A stretch of 64,000 bases of DNA from Anaerolineae bacterium (GTDB lineage: Bacteria > Chloroflexota > Anaerolineae > Aggregatilineales > Phototrophicaceae), in contig JAJEBE010000049.1 in NCBI GenBank assembly GCA_022822545.1, positions 124,001 through 188,000 on the forward strand. The letters run 5' to 3'. Position numbers and translations under genes: made by a program. The notes beneath the pieces are model-generated. The model ran no database searches. It saw only the letters and a list, made by a program, of their open reading frames with translations, and had not been told where the DNA came from. Numbering within the stretch: the first letter of the stretch is position 1; the number at the start of each line of letters is the position of its first letter. Positions 52,848 to 61,885 of the stretch are shown one piece after another.

Positions 52848-53336
52848 ATGACAAGCACAAGATGCCTCGCGGCGTCTCTTATGCTAACTGTAGTGGCCTT
52901 GCTTGTAGCCGCTTGCGGCGGCGGCCCCAGCCAGCCCACGGCGACGCCGACCAGCCCGCCGCCCACGGTCACGCCATTCCCCACATTTGCTTTCGTCGAG
53001 CCAACGAAAGCGCCCGTCTTCGACCAGACCAGCCAAGACGATGCGGCTGATGACGAAAGCGGCAACCTCGGGCTGGAACTCGATCCCAAGCTGGTAGGGC
53101 GCGGGCGCGGACGTTTTGAAGCGCTTGAATGCGGCAATTGCCACGGGGCGAACGGAGAAGGCACGGAGCTTGGCAAGAGCTTGCTGGATTTCGACTTGAC
53201 TGAAGAAGATTTTGTCACTTTTATGCGTTCTGGGGGCGAGCTGGGCACAGTCCACCAGTTCTCCACCGACCGCCTCAGCAATAGCGGCTCCCGCAACCTC
53301 TATCAATACCTGCTGTCAATCGCGCAGGGCGATTGA
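52848..53336 (+). CDS. Cytochrome c-domain lipoprotein
   Basis: This is a 162-residue protein. A signal peptide ends with lipobox LVAAC (Cys23), then a Pro/Thr linker (about 25-60) and an acidic patch, and a class I-type cytochrome c domain with heme motif C-G-N-C-H (Cys95-Cys98-His99) followed by GANGEGTELG. A Met in TFMRSGGE is a candidate sixth ligand. It is expected to face the outside of the membrane as an electron carrier. GGAG precedes ATG 52848, 13 nt after the ABC permease, so it may be cotranscribed. Confidence 0.9.
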   Translation: MTSTRCLAASLMLTVVALLVAACGGGPSQPTATPTSPPPTVTPFPTFAFVEPTKAPVFDQTSQDDAADDESGNLGLELDPKLVGRGRGRFEALECGNCHGANGEGTELGKSLLDFDLTEEDFVTFMRSGGELGTVHQFSTDRLSNSGSRNLYQYLLSIAQGD

Positions 53337-53356
53337 GCCGTCGCGATTGAATCGGC

Positions 53357-54085
53357 ATGAGCCCCTCTGATCTGGCGTCACTTCGTGGCGAGCCGAGTTA
53401 TGTTTGGCGCGCCGGTCAAGAGCGGCGCTTGCAGATGATGGCGCGCTGGGGTCGCCTGACCGATGCGCATGTACTCGTGGCCGGTTGCGGCGTTGGCATG
53501 TACGCGCGTCAGATTCGCGCGCGATTCACCGATTCCGTTGAAGCATTTGACATCGAGTTTGATCGCGTGAAGCGCGCTCGCGCCGACTTGCGGCAGGCTA
53601 TCGTGTCCGCTGGCGAGTCTATTCCCTTCGCATCGGATAGCTTCGACACGATCTTATCGCACGAGGTGATCGAACATGTCGCCGATGATCGACTCTCGTT
53701 GCAGGAGATGCTGCGAGTCGCCAAACCCGGCGGACGGGTTTTGCTGTTTTGTCCAAATCGTTGGTATCCCTTCGAAACGCATGGACATTATTGGAAGGGC
53801 CAATATCATTTCGGCAATACGCCGTTGATCAACTACCTGCCCAAGCTATGGCGCGATCGACTGGCGCCGCACGTCCGCGCTTACACGGCCGGGGATATCA
53901 GGCGCTTGCTGCCAATTGACCGGGCAGAAGTTGTGCACCACACCCGCATTTATGGCGGCTACGACAATATCATCGCCAGACTTGGAGCGCCGGCCGCGCT
54001 GTTGCGCAATTTGGCCTACCGATTTGAAGGGACGCTGCTGGACACTTGGGCGCTGTCCCATTTCCTGGTGATAGAGAAGCGTTGA
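53357..54085 (+). CDS. Class I SAM-dependent methyltransferase
   Basis: This is a 242-residue protein with the Methyltransf_11-type fold. Motif I is VLVAGCGVGMYARQ, the acidic end of strand 2 is EAFDIEFDRVKRA, and motif II-like SDSFDTILSHEVIEHVADD and the strand KPGGRVLLFCPN follow. The C-terminal half contains YTAGDIRRLLP. The acceptor is unknown; similar proteins act on quinones, sugars or lipids. It starts 20 nt after the cytochrome gene and converges on the transglutaminase gene, with their stop codons adjacent. Confidence 0.9.
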   Translation: MSPSDLASLRGEPSYVWRAGQERRLQMMARWGRLTDAHVLVAGCGVGMYARQIRARFTDSVEAFDIEFDRVKRARADLRQAIVSAGESIPFASDSFDTILSHEVIEHVADDRLSLQEMLRVAKPGGRVLLFCPNRWYPFETHGHYWKGQYHFGNTPLINYLPKLWRDRLAPHVRAYTAGDIRRLLPIDRAEVVHHTRIYGGYDNIIARLGAPAALLRNLAYRFEGTLLDTWALSHFLVIEKR

Positions 54086-56527
54086 TCAGCGGCGCCGCAA
54101 GAAAGGTATCCGCCGGCGCAGCCAGCGACGTAGGATATTGCCTCGCGTGCGATACCAGGCTTTTTCCGCGCTTTCCGCGAAGCGACTGTGTTCGACTTCA
54201 TCGCGATTGCCGCCGTAACGTTCCCGCGTGTAAAGATCGCTTATTGTGCGAATCGGCTCGCGCGCGGCCGGGATGCGCCGCTGCAACTCCCGGCGCTTCT
54301 CCAGCGTCGTCAATGTGCTGCCTATGCTGATGCCGATTAATTGAATGTATCGTTCCAGGCGAGCATACGCGCGCGACACGGGGCTGAGATCGCCCATCCC
54401 GCGCCATTCCCACCACCAAAACAGAATCAAGGCGATGATGACAAGAACGATCAAGAAGATCATCACCACCAACGCGAAGAAGATTATCGGTTGCAGAAGA
54501 CTGAGTGGCGGCGGGTTATCAGGGGAGATCGGCGGCTGCACTGTCGGCAGGATGAAGGGCGTCGGCGATGGCGATGGCAGGGCGGTTGGCGTTGGCGTAG
54601 CGGTGGGCTGCTCCAGGATCTGTTCGCGCGCCTCCTGGCTCGGCAAGGCAGTCGGGCTGGGCGGCGGGGTGGGAGAGGGAGACGGCGAAGGTGTGGCCGT
54701 CGGTTCCGGGCTCTGCGGCCCCTCCTTTTCCTCCGCCAATTCATCGCCGTCGCGATGGATCGGCGCCTGCGCCGAGGTCGGCTCAAATTCGATCCAGCCA
54801 TAACCGGGAAAGTACACTTCCACCCAGGTGTGCGCTTCACGTTCGCGCACGACGAATTGGCCGGAATCTGTATCGTAGGTCCCTTGCGAGAAGCCCGCGG
54901 CCAGGCGCGCCGGTATGCCCAGATGCCGCAGCATGACGATCATCGATGTGGCGTAATAGGTGCAATAGCCCTCGCGGACGTCAAACAGGACCCATTCAAC
55001 CGTGTCGACATTCGGCGGCGGCGCGCTGATTGATTCATTGTAGGCGATGTTCTTCCGGAGCCAGGTTTCGATGGCTTTGGCTCGATCATAGGCGTTGTCC
55101 GCGCCGGCTTCTTCGACGATCTGACGCGCCAACTCCCATACCCGCGTATTCGGCACGCCGATGTAAAGATTGGCGCTGCTGACCCAGGCCGGATAATCAG
55201 AGCCGGCGCCGCGCAGTTGCGTTGCCGAGGCCGTGCTTATCAAGCTGTTGGCCAGGTAGGATTCGCCGCGGCGCAGCACTCTAAGCGGGCGGATCACCGA
55301 GACATTCATGGAAGCGTTTTCGGGCCGGTCGGTGTAGATGAGGTCAATACGGCCGTCGCGATCGATGGATTCCGGCTGGGGCGCGGTGTAATAGATGCGC
55401 GAGCTGGCTGTCCCGACGGTGAACCGCTGTTGAATCCGCTGACGGTCCGCGCCGGAAACCTCGTCATTCATCTGTATCTGTACCGGCGGCGAACGGTCAG
55501 TGATGCGCAGGTCTGCTGAAGGAGACCATTGACCGTCGCTGTAGCGCTCGAAGACTCGTGATCGCCAATAATAACGATAGCCGTTTGGCGGCGCTTCCAC
55601 TGTGAATACGACATCATCGCCCAGGCTTATCGCGCCGCTGAGGTTGAGCAGGTCGGCTCCGTAATAATCGGATGTTGCCGGACCTTCTCCTTCCATCGGC
55701 GCGAAGAGCCTGTTCCACACTTCCGCGATTTGCTCAATGGGGTCGGAAGCGAGAAAGCGTTGAAAGTTTTGCAGGCGTTCATCAAGCGCCGCGCTCGGCA
55801 GGCCCCAGGCGAAGGCGAGCGCGAGCAATGACAAGAGAAGACCTATCGTGGCAAATTGCCGCCGTACAATCGTCGGGACAGAAACACCGCGGATTGCCCA
55901 TTCCCATTGCCGCGCGTCCAAATGGGAGCGGACGATAAGCACCAGCGAAAGGAGCAGGAATCCGAAGAGTTGGCGGTCAAGCGGCTCGTCCCCGCTGAAG
56001 AATATGATATTGACCAGGAGGATCAGCCCCGGCGGCAGGATCACCCGCCAGACGCGATCCAGGCGAAAGATATGCCAGTTCGCGTTATACGCCAGGAACC
56101 AGAATAAGAGCGCCACCAACATGGTTAGCACGAGTTCGTCTGTGTTTATGCCTCCGCTGAATAGGTCAACCGTCCATTCGTAGCAGCGCGTCAGGACGGC
56201 GGCAAGCGCCTCGCGGAAGGGCAGATTCTGATTCGCCGCCGCGGCCAGAACGACGGCGACCGCGCCGTACAACAGACTGAGCAGGAGGGCGAAGAATTCG
56301 CCAAAGCGGCTGCGCGCCAGGATCAAGCCGAGCAGCACACTCGAGAGTGTTACCGGCAGGACGATTTCCATGTCGACCGCCCAGCCGGCGATATCGATTG
56401 CTGTCAATGGCATTGCCAGCAGCAGGCCGACCACAATCAAGGTCGAGATCGTGTCAAGCGATACTGGGCTGCGCCAGCGGGATCGCTTCCTACGGGTTCG
56501 TCTTCCGCCCAGGCTCGTCGTGGTCAT
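54086..56527 (-). CDS. Membrane transglutaminase-like protein (DUF3488/TgpA, DUF4129)
   Basis: This 813-residue membrane protein has an N-terminal block of about seven helices, a large extracytoplasmic region, and a transglutaminase-like core: catalytic Cys in DVREGYCTYYATSMIVMLRHLGIPAR (first half), His in REREAHTWVEVYFPG and the acid residue in WIEFEPTSA. A Pro/Ser/Thr-rich linker (~640-690) leads to a last helix and a cytoplasmic DUF4129-like tail. Relatives are often encoded with MoxR and DUF58 genes, which are absent here. ATG 56527 is used; TTG 56542 is possible. Confidence 0.9.
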   Translation of the reverse strand: MTTTSLGGRRTRRKRSRWRSPVSLDTISTLIVVGLLLAMPLTAIDIAGWAVDMEIVLPVTLSSVLLGLILARSRFGEFFALLLSLLYGAVAVVLAAAANQNLPFREALAAVLTRCYEWTVDLFSGGINTDELVLTMLVALLFWFLAYNANWHIFRLDRVWRVILPPGLILLVNIIFFSGDEPLDRQLFGFLLLSLVLIVRSHLDARQWEWAIRGVSVPTIVRRQFATIGLLLSLLALAFAWGLPSAALDERLQNFQRFLASDPIEQIAEVWNRLFAPMEGEGPATSDYYGADLLNLSGAISLGDDVVFTVEAPPNGYRYYWRSRVFERYSDGQWSPSADLRITDRSPPVQIQMNDEVSGADRQRIQQRFTVGTASSRIYYTAPQPESIDRDGRIDLIYTDRPENASMNVSVIRPLRVLRRGESYLANSLISTASATQLRGAGSDYPAWVSSANLYIGVPNTRVWELARQIVEEAGADNAYDRAKAIETWLRKNIAYNESISAPPPNVDTVEWVLFDVREGYCTYYATSMIVMLRHLGIPARLAAGFSQGTYDTDSGQFVVREREAHTWVEVYFPGYGWIEFEPTSAQAPIHRDGDELAEEKEGPQSPEPTATPSPSPSPTPPPSPTALPSQEAREQILEQPTATPTPTALPSPSPTPFILPTVQPPISPDNPPPLSLLQPIIFFALVVMIFLIVLVIIALILFWWWEWRGMGDLSPVSRAYARLERYIQLIGISIGSTLTTLEKRRELQRRIPAAREPIRTISDLYTRERYGGNRDEVEHSRFAESAEKAWYRTRGNILRRWLRRRIPFLRRR

Positions 56528-56653
56528 TTCGTGTTTCTGCAAGCGTGACAGTTTTGAGTAGCTTATGACAACTCGCCTGCGCTGACAAGCGCTGCCACGC
56601 TACGATCCGCCGACGTTGCAGTTGCCGCGCCTCAGATCCTTCGCGTTCCATGC

Positions 56654-56659
56654 TAGAAT
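56654..56659 (+). promoter_or_regulatory. -10 element of rnpB
   Basis: TAGAAT (5/6 to consensus) ends 6 nt before the predicted 5' end of RNase P RNA, the expected distance for transcription starting at the mature end. A clear -35 at 16-18 bp was not found. Confidence 0.5.
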
Positions 56660-56665
56660 ATAGCA

Positions 56666-57014
56666 GCCGGGTTGACTGAGGGGATCGCGGCAGGTCTGGC
56701 GCCTGTCGAGGAAAGTCCGCACTCCATAGGGCAGCGATGCCGGTTAACGGCCGGGCAGGGCAACCTGACGGCAAGTGCAACAGAGAGCAGATTGCATCGC
56801 GAGATGTGAGGGTGAAAGGGTGCGGCAAGAGCGCACCGGCAGCGGCAGTAATGTGGCTGGCCAGGCAAACCCCATCGGGAGCAAGGTGAAGCAGGCGCCG
56901 GGGAGCGGCCCGCTCCGCAGAAAGCGCCGGGTACACCGCTAGAGATCGGCGGCAACGTCGATCCCAGATAGATGATTCCCCACGACAGAATGCGGCTTAT
57001 GAGGTTGACCCGGC
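56666..57014 (+). ncRNA. rnpB: RNase P RNA (bacterial class A)
   Basis: The catalytic RNA that matures tRNA 5' ends. The 5' strand starts GCCGGGTTGACTGAGG. The near-universal core elements are present: GAGGAAAGTCCGCACTCC (56708-56725; P4/J3-4 region), a central GGTGAAAGGGTGCGGCAAGAGCGCACC hairpin region, GCAAGGTGAAGCAGGC, and the 3' core ACAGAATGCGGCTTATGAGG. The termini GCCGGGTT and GACCCGGC pair as helix P1, fixing the ends within a few bases. Minus-strand ORFs over this region are shadows. Confidence 0.96.
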
Positions 57015-57018
57015 CTAT

Positions 57019-57055
57019 ATGCCCCTCACAGCAGTGAAGGGCATTCTGCTATTTT
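57019..57055 (+). terminator. Probable terminator of rnpB
   Basis: ATGCCC...GGGCAT forms an imperfect 11-bp hairpin (57019-57044) 5 nt after P1, followed by TCTGCTATTTTG. The T-run is interrupted, so efficiency is uncertain. Confidence 0.5.
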
Positions 57056-57082
57056 GACTGTGCCGTAGGCGACAGCTCTCGG

Positions 57083-57532
57083 CTATTCCAGATAGTCAGT
57101 GAATTCGAGCAGGTGATGCTCGAGACCCAATGCCGTCCAAAAGGCCTTCGCCGTCTCGTCTTCGTGGTCGACTTGCGCATTTATAACGCTTAGATCTTCG
57201 ACAGTGGAGCATAGCTGGCTACGCAGGTCTTCGACAAGCCGCCGGCCGATGCCTTGCCCCCGATGTGACTCAGCAATGCAAATCTCGTCGATAGTTGCCG
57301 ACACGCCGGGCATGGCCGGATGCCTCATCAAGGCGCACAAGATGTAACCTACGATCTGGCGATCATCCAAAGCGACGAGGGCCGGCGCCATCTTATTGCC
57401 CGGATAACGCGAAAACCAAGACCGCTCGCGTTCAGTCGTATGCCAGGTATTGCGCTGCTTCAACAGCCATCTCTCACGCAAGGCCAACATGGCCTCAACA
57501 TCCGCCGGCTGAATATCGCGTATGTTTATCAT
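57083..57532 (-). CDS. GNAT family N-acetyltransferase
   Basis: This 149-residue single-domain acetyltransferase has motif A as EICIAESHRGQGIGRRLVEDL (R-G-x-G-I-G core), followed by DLSVINAQVDHEDETAKAFWTALGLEHH, which is the motif-B helix with the conserved N/A-x-x-F-W/Y pattern. The substrate is unknown. It stands alone, converging on rnpB. The 227-bp gap upstream (57533-57759) shows no further gene; a TAGAAT at 57714-57719 may serve the sulfatase gene. Confidence 0.9.
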   Translation of the reverse strand: MINIRDIQPADVEAMLALRERWLLKQRNTWHTTERERSWFSRYPGNKMAPALVALDDRQIVGYILCALMRHPAMPGVSATIDEICIAESHRGQGIGRRLVEDLRSQLCSTVEDLSVINAQVDHEDETAKAFWTALGLEHHLLEFTDYLE

Positions 57533-57759
57533 TTCCGCCTCCTATATTTGCTGTTGACTTCTGAGCATTAGAGCGGCGGCGAGGCGGGGGAGAACGTATT
57601 CGTTGGCGTCTCTATCGAAACATGTCTGACCTCGTAGCTGAATACAAGCAATTGGCGTATTTGTCGAACAAGGTATTGCATCTATGGTATCACCAAATCT
57701 GTGAGAATTCCGCTAGAATCTACGCTTGTCCATTGCTTATTTAGAATGAAGAGACCGAA

Positions 57760-59223
57760 ATGAGCGAGTACAAGAATCGCCCGAACATCCTGTGGATATG
57801 CACCGACCAGCAGCGCTATGACACGATAGGCGCCCTGGGCAATCCCTACGTGTCCACGCCGAACCTGGATGCCTTGGCGGGGGAGGGCGTCGCCTTTGAG
57901 CGCGCCTATTGCCAGAGCCCGATCTGTACGCCCAGCCGCGCGAGTTTCTTGACCGGCATGTATCCAAGTTCACTGCGCGTCAACCGAAATGGCAATCCGG
58001 TATTTCCGGACTTCCCGCCGCTGATAAGCAAGACGCTAGCCGACGCTGGCTATGACTGCGGACTCATCGGAAAGCTGCACCTCACAAGCGCTTTTGGCCG
58101 CATTGAGCAGCGGACGGACGATGGCTATACATACTGGCAATACAGCCATGCTCCGCGCGATGATTGGGCGATGGGGCATGACTATGCCGATTGGGTACGG
58201 GCGAAAGGCGCCGATCCCTCCGAGCTAATCAAGGACGAGAGAGGCGTGCCGGCCGAATACCACCAGACAACCTGGTGCGCGGAAAAGACCATAGAGTTCA
58301 TCCGGGCGGATCGCTCTGGTCCATTCTTTGCCAGCGTCAACATCTATGATCCGCACCCGCCATTCAATCCGCCGCAGGCTTATCGCGACTTGTTCGATCC
58401 CAAGGCTGTTAATGCGCCTCTATTCCGTGAGAGCGACCTGGAGCAGCAGGCAAAGCTGGCAGCGGTAGATTTCCAATCCGAATCGCGCCGGCCGGACCAG
58501 CTCGACATCAGCAGCCCGATCTTGCCGCAATCGCCAGTGTCTTCGCTGATTGAGCCGCGCACCGGCGGCGAGCGCGACGCGAGGACGTTGATCGCCGCTT
58601 ACTACGCTATGATCAAGCTGATAGACGACCAGGTAGGGCGGATCATAGCGGCGCTGGAAAGCAGCGGAAAACGAGAAAATACGATCGTTATTTTCACCAG
58701 CGATCATGGCGAGGCCCTGGGCGATCATGGCTTGATACAGAAAGGCTGTCGCTTTTACGATGGGCTTGTGCGTGTGCCGCTTATCTGGTCCTGGCCCGGC
58801 GTCTTCACGTCCGGCTTGCGCAGTCCGGCTTTGGTCGAATTGACAGACATCGTTCCCAGCTTGCTTGAGATATGCGAACTGCCGATCCCGGATTACATTT
58901 CAGGCCGCTCGCTTTTGCCGATTCTAACCGGGAACGCCTCGCCGGAGCGTCATCGGGATTATGTGCGCAGCGAGTACATCGACGCGATCGACATGCCCGA
59001 TGCTTCCGTCGCCAGTATGTATTTTGATGGTCGCTACAAGCTCGTGTGTTACCATAATCACGGCTTGGGTGAACTCTACGATTTGGCGGCTGATCCGGGA
59101 GAGTATGTCGATTTATGGGATAGCTCCGGCCACCTTGACTTGAAAACCGGCTTGCTTCAACGGAGTTTTGACGCGCACATGACGACGCTTTACGCCGGCC
59201 TTCCGCGCCGGGGACCGATGTAG
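57760..59223 (+). CDS. Type I sulfatase (formylglycine-dependent)
   Basis: This is a 487-residue member of the sulfatase/alkaline phosphatase superfamily. The active-site signature is C-T-P-S-R (Cys56), where Cys is converted to formylglycine by the FGE enzyme. The metal site is built from WICTDQQRYDT near the N-terminus and FTSDHGEALGDHG. There is no signal peptide, so it should be cytoplasmic, consistent with desulfation of imported sulfated sugars or small sulfate esters. GAAGAGA precedes the ATG. No sulfatase-maturase gene is adjacent. Confidence 0.93.
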   Translation: MSEYKNRPNILWICTDQQRYDTIGALGNPYVSTPNLDALAGEGVAFERAYCQSPICTPSRASFLTGMYPSSLRVNRNGNPVFPDFPPLISKTLADAGYDCGLIGKLHLTSAFGRIEQRTDDGYTYWQYSHAPRDDWAMGHDYADWVRAKGADPSELIKDERGVPAEYHQTTWCAEKTIEFIRADRSGPFFASVNIYDPHPPFNPPQAYRDLFDPKAVNAPLFRESDLEQQAKLAAVDFQSESRRPDQLDISSPILPQSPVSSLIEPRTGGERDARTLIAAYYAMIKLIDDQVGRIIAALESSGKRENTIVIFTSDHGEALGDHGLIQKGCRFYDGLVRVPLIWSWPGVFTSGLRSPALVELTDIVPSLLEICELPIPDYISGRSLLPILTGNASPERHRDYVRSEYIDAIDMPDASVASMYFDGRYKLVCYHNHGLGELYDLAADPGEYVDLWDSSGHLDLKTGLLQRSFDAHMTTLYAGLPRRGPM

Positions 59224-59244
59224 TCCGCGCTTGTCGATTGTTTT

Positions 59245-59979
59245 TCAGTCAAAGAAGCGGTAGCGCAGGAGGGTCCAGGCGGCGATTGGGGCGTCGGTCC
59301 ACTTGATTTTTTTGCCTTCTTCATATTCGCGGCCGTAGTAGGAAATTGGGACTTCGACAATTCGGATGCCTTGTCGCAGAACTTTGGCGGTGAATTCCGG
59401 CTCAAACTCGAAACCGCGCGCGTTGATCTTCATATCAGCCACAACCTCGCGCCGGAAGCATTTGTAACAGGTTTCCATATCGCTGAGGATGGCGTTGAAG
59501 AGAATGTTGGTAAAGAGTGTAAGACATTTGTTGGCCACCATATTCCAAAAATTCATCGCCTTGCGCGTGCCGCCCAGGAAGCGCGAACCGTATACGACCG
59601 TGGCTACCCCTTCTTGTATCGGCTTGAGCAAGAGCGCATATTCCCGCGGATCATATTCAAAATCGGCATCTTGGATGACGATCACATCGCCGGTGGCGTA
59701 CTCAAATCCCGTGACCAGCGCCGCGCCTTTGCCCTGATTGCGCTCATGAAACTGAACGATAAGACGGTCATGCCCCTCCGATTCGAGCTGCCGCAACACA
59801 TCGCGCGAGCCATCGGTTGAGCCGTCGTCCACGATAATGACCTCGTCAACCAGGTCTTCAGCGAGCACGCGCGTCACAATATCTTTCACGGTTTTGACTT
59901 CGTTATAGCAGGGCATGACGACGCTCAAAGCCGGCTTGGGCGCAGTTGGATCCGGCGGTCGAGATGGCGGATGTCGCAT
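59245..59979 (-). CDS. Family 2 glycosyltransferase (dolichol-phosphate-mannose synthase-like)
   Basis: This is a 244-residue GT2 enzyme with a GT-A fold. Visible are [13 protein letters not shown] at the N-terminus, [17 protein letters not shown] (nucleotide-binding Asp pair), [29 protein letters not shown] (seen in two parts; D-A-D is the metal motif), and [10 protein letters not shown]. It lacks C-terminal membrane helices, so it belongs to the soluble DPMS-like type that glycosylates polyprenyl phosphates. The gene has an extended -10 upstream. Confidence 0.92.
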   Translation of the reverse strand: MRHPPSRPPDPTAPKPALSVVMPCYNEVKTVKDIVTRVLAEDLVDEVIIVDDGSTDGSRDVLRQLESEGHDRLIVQFHERNQGKGAALVTGFEYATGDVIVIQDADFEYDPREYALLLKPIQEGVATVVYGSRFLGGTRKAMNFWNMVANKCLTLFTNILFNAILSDMETCYKCFRREVVADMKINARGFEFEPEFTAKVLRQGIRIVEVPISYYGREYEEGKKIKWTDAPIAAWTLLRYRFFD

Positions 59980-60031
59980 TGAATACCTGCACTGAGACTG
60001 AATATGTAAGCGGGTCTAGGATACGCGCTGC

Positions 60032-60040
60032 ATTATAGCA
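60032..60040 (-). promoter_or_regulatory. Extended -10 promoter element of the GT2 gene
   Basis: On the minus strand TGC-TATAAT (hexamer 60032-60037) lies 53 nt before the GT2 start codon. No good -35 is seen, but a TGn-extended -10 can function without one. Confidence 0.45.
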
Positions 60041-60081
60041 TAAGCCGAACTCATGATTCTTTACACGCTACCGCAGTCGTC

Positions 60082-60489
60082 TCACTTAATCTCCGCTGGA
60101 ATGTCTTGCAGAATCGCGGCGCTGCCGGCAACAATTCGGATTACGTTCTGCGCGGAATGAACCTGATACAAGCGCGCGTAATCAGTGATTGAGGCATAAG
60201 CATCGGGAAACTGATGTATCGCTTCTCCCACCAGTCCCACGTTCAGCAGCAGTTCGATACAATCGCTTCTAGCCGCAATGTCGAACTCGGCGCTCGGCCA
60301 GCTCATCGGCGCGTCAATATAAGCGACATCGGAAAAAAGCAGGTAAAAGGCAGGCTCAGTGCGCACGCCTTTGTAGACACTGAGATAAAGACGGGAAAGT
60401 TTGCGATGGTAATGATGAACCTGGCAGCGATAACGCTTGGGATCGCTAATGTTAAAGGCGTTCCTGCTGCCTTGTTCCGTCTTAACCAT
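60082..60489 (-). CDS. Hypothetical protein
   Basis: This 135-residue ORF has an ATG start preceded by GAGGCGG. The composition is protein-like: an N-terminal basic part (DPKRYRCQVHHYHRKLSRLYLSV), then FYLLFSDVAYIDAPMSWPSAEFDIA and a helical part with CIELLLNVGLVGEAI. No family is recognised and there is no signal peptide. It could be a small DNA- or ligand-binding protein; its reality rests on length, start context and codon use only. It lies 102 nt upstream of the GT2 gene on the same strand. Confidence 0.5.
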   Translation of the reverse strand: MVKTEQGSRNAFNISDPKRYRCQVHHYHRKLSRLYLSVYKGVRTEPAFYLLFSDVAYIDAPMSWPSAEFDIAARSDCIELLLNVGLVGEAIHQFPDAYASITDYARLYQVHSAQNVIRIVAGSAAILQDIPAEIK

Positions 60490-60673
60490 GCTGGGTCCGC
60501 CTCTTTGCGCGCTCGGATGCCGCTAATGTAGTGGATTCTGGTTAAGGGCGAAAGCGGAAAGTCCCGCGGTTTCCTATAACGTGATGCGCGACTACGCGCT
60601 TAGTCAAGCTTGTTTGAAATGCCAGAACACTCACCGCAGCAGGTAGTGTATCCTTTTCGGTTGAAACTGAAAA

Positions 60674-60755
60674 ACTTTGCCACCGAGGACACCGAGTATT
60701 TTAGAAGGCACAGAGAATCGTATGCGAAATATGACTTTTCTTTGTGTTCTTCGCG
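60674..60755. repeat. CACCGAG/CACAGAG inverted-repeat sequence
   Basis: TTGCCACCGAGGACACCGAG at the left and CTTTGTGTTCTTCGCG at the right (complement CGCGAAGAACACAAAG) resemble the arms of the element at 24961-25121. The match is partial, so this may be a decayed relative. Confidence 0.45.
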
Positions 60756-60761
60756 CCTTGA

Positions 60762-60782
60762 CGGTCAGTGTCTACGCGACCT
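60762..60782. repeat. 21-nt direct repeat, copy 2
   Basis: Identical over 21 bases to 27680-27700; the flanks differ. Confidence 0.8.
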
Positions 60783-60912
60783 GTGGCGAGACTGAATTTG
60801 ACTAATTGAATTTCAACCGAATTCAATACATTACCCCGCAGTAGTAGTAGGACCAAATAAAGTAATGAGAAAAATATTGCAAGATAAAGAGAATGGCAAA
60901 ACCGAAATCATT

Positions 60913-60938
60913 GTAGGGGTGACTCTGTGAGTCGCCCG
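60913..60938. repeat. Dispersed palindromic repeat (REP/BIME-like), locus 3
   Basis: GTAGGGGTGACTC-TGT-GAGTCGCCCG forms a 9-bp stem (60917-60925 with 60929-60937, one G-T) with a 3-nt loop. It shares its core with 5825-5897 and 27798-27864. Confidence 0.8.
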
Positions 60939-61088
60939 CTTACAACATCCGCTACATTTCATTTGTCGCGTGACTAACTTGGTTTTACTGTGAATTAGAC
61001 ATTCAGTGAGAGCTGTGTCAAAATCTTTGCCAATTAAAATTCAGGATGATCTACATGCCTTGGCAATAAAGAGGGCAGGGAGGACAGC

Positions 61089-61859
61089 ATGCGATTTCAA
61101 GGCAAAGTTGCAGTAGTAACTGGCGCGGCAACCGGCATCGGCGGCGCAACCGCTGTGGCCTTTGGTAAAGAAGGCGCGTATGTCGTCTTGACCGATGTTA
61201 ACGCCGCCGCGCTTGACGAGCGCCTTGGCGAGATAGAGGCGGCTGGCGGCCGCGGCATCGCGCTGGTCGCTGATGTCACCAAGGCCTCCGATGCGAAGGC
61301 TGCCGCCAGTGAGGCCGTCGCCGCATTTGGCGGCGTCGACTATCTTGTCGCCAGCGCCGGCATCCAGACCTACGGGACGGTGGTTGACACCGATGAAGAC
61401 ACCTGGGAGCGGACGCTCGCGGTTAACGCCAAGGGGGTTTATCTCGCGGCAAAATACTGTATCCCGGAGATGGTCAAGCGGGGCGGCGGCGCTATCGTTA
61501 CTGTGGCCTCGGTGCAAGGGTTGTTCAGCCAGCCAAACGTGGCGGCTTACGCGGCCTCCAAAGGCGCGGTTATCGCTATGACGCGCACGATGGCCATTGA
61601 TCACGCCGGCGACAATATTCGCGCCAATAGTCTCTGTCCCGGTTCAGTCGATACGCCGATGCTCCGCGCCTCCGCCAAGCTCTTCAGCCCGGAAGACCCG
61701 GAAAACGCGCTTGAGGAATGGGGCGGCTTGCATACTTTGGGGCGGATCGCCAAGCCGGAAGAGATGGCTAAGATTGCGCTCTTCCTCTGTAGCGATGACG
61801 CATCCTTTGTCACTGGCGCCGCGATCGTGGCTGATGGCGGCTTGACGATCCGTTTGTAG
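61089..61859 (+). CDS. SDR family oxidoreductase A
   Basis: This is a 256-residue classical short-chain dehydrogenase. It shows GKVAVVTGAATGIGGATAVA (cofactor loop), ASAGIQTYG at the N-N-A-G position (Ala-Gly kept), the catalytic Ser in TVASVQ, and Y-A-A-S-K. The ending FVTGAAIVADGGLTIRL is typical of the 3-oxoacyl-ACP reductase/sugar dehydrogenase-like group. It is strongly similar to the SDR at 62951. GGGAGG gives a good ribosome-binding site. It heads a three-gene unit of likely sugar or polyol catabolism. Confidence 0.94.
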   Translation: MRFQGKVAVVTGAATGIGGATAVAFGKEGAYVVLTDVNAAALDERLGEIEAAGGRGIALVADVTKASDAKAAASEAVAAFGGVDYLVASAGIQTYGTVVDTDEDTWERTLAVNAKGVYLAAKYCIPEMVKRGGGAIVTVASVQGLFSQPNVAAYAASKGAVIAMTRTMAIDHAGDNIRANSLCPGSVDTPMLRASAKLFSPEDPENALEEWGGLHTLGRIAKPEEMAKIALFLCSDDASFVTGAAIVADGGLTIRL

Positions 61860-61885
61860 TTGCAATCAGCTGAAAGGCAATATTC

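Larger units (their letters stand above)
60490..61088. other. 599-bp intergenic region with repeats
   Basis: No credible gene is present. It holds a CACCGAG/CACAGAG-type inverted-repeat sequence (60674-60755), the second copy of the 21-nt repeat (60762-60782), an AT-rich stretch (60790-60900), a palindromic repeat (60913-60938) and the upstream region of the SDR operon. TTGCCA at 61027-61032 could be a -35, but the matching -10 is poor. GGGAGG (61077-61082) is the ribosome-binding site for the gene at 61089. Confidence 0.6.
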
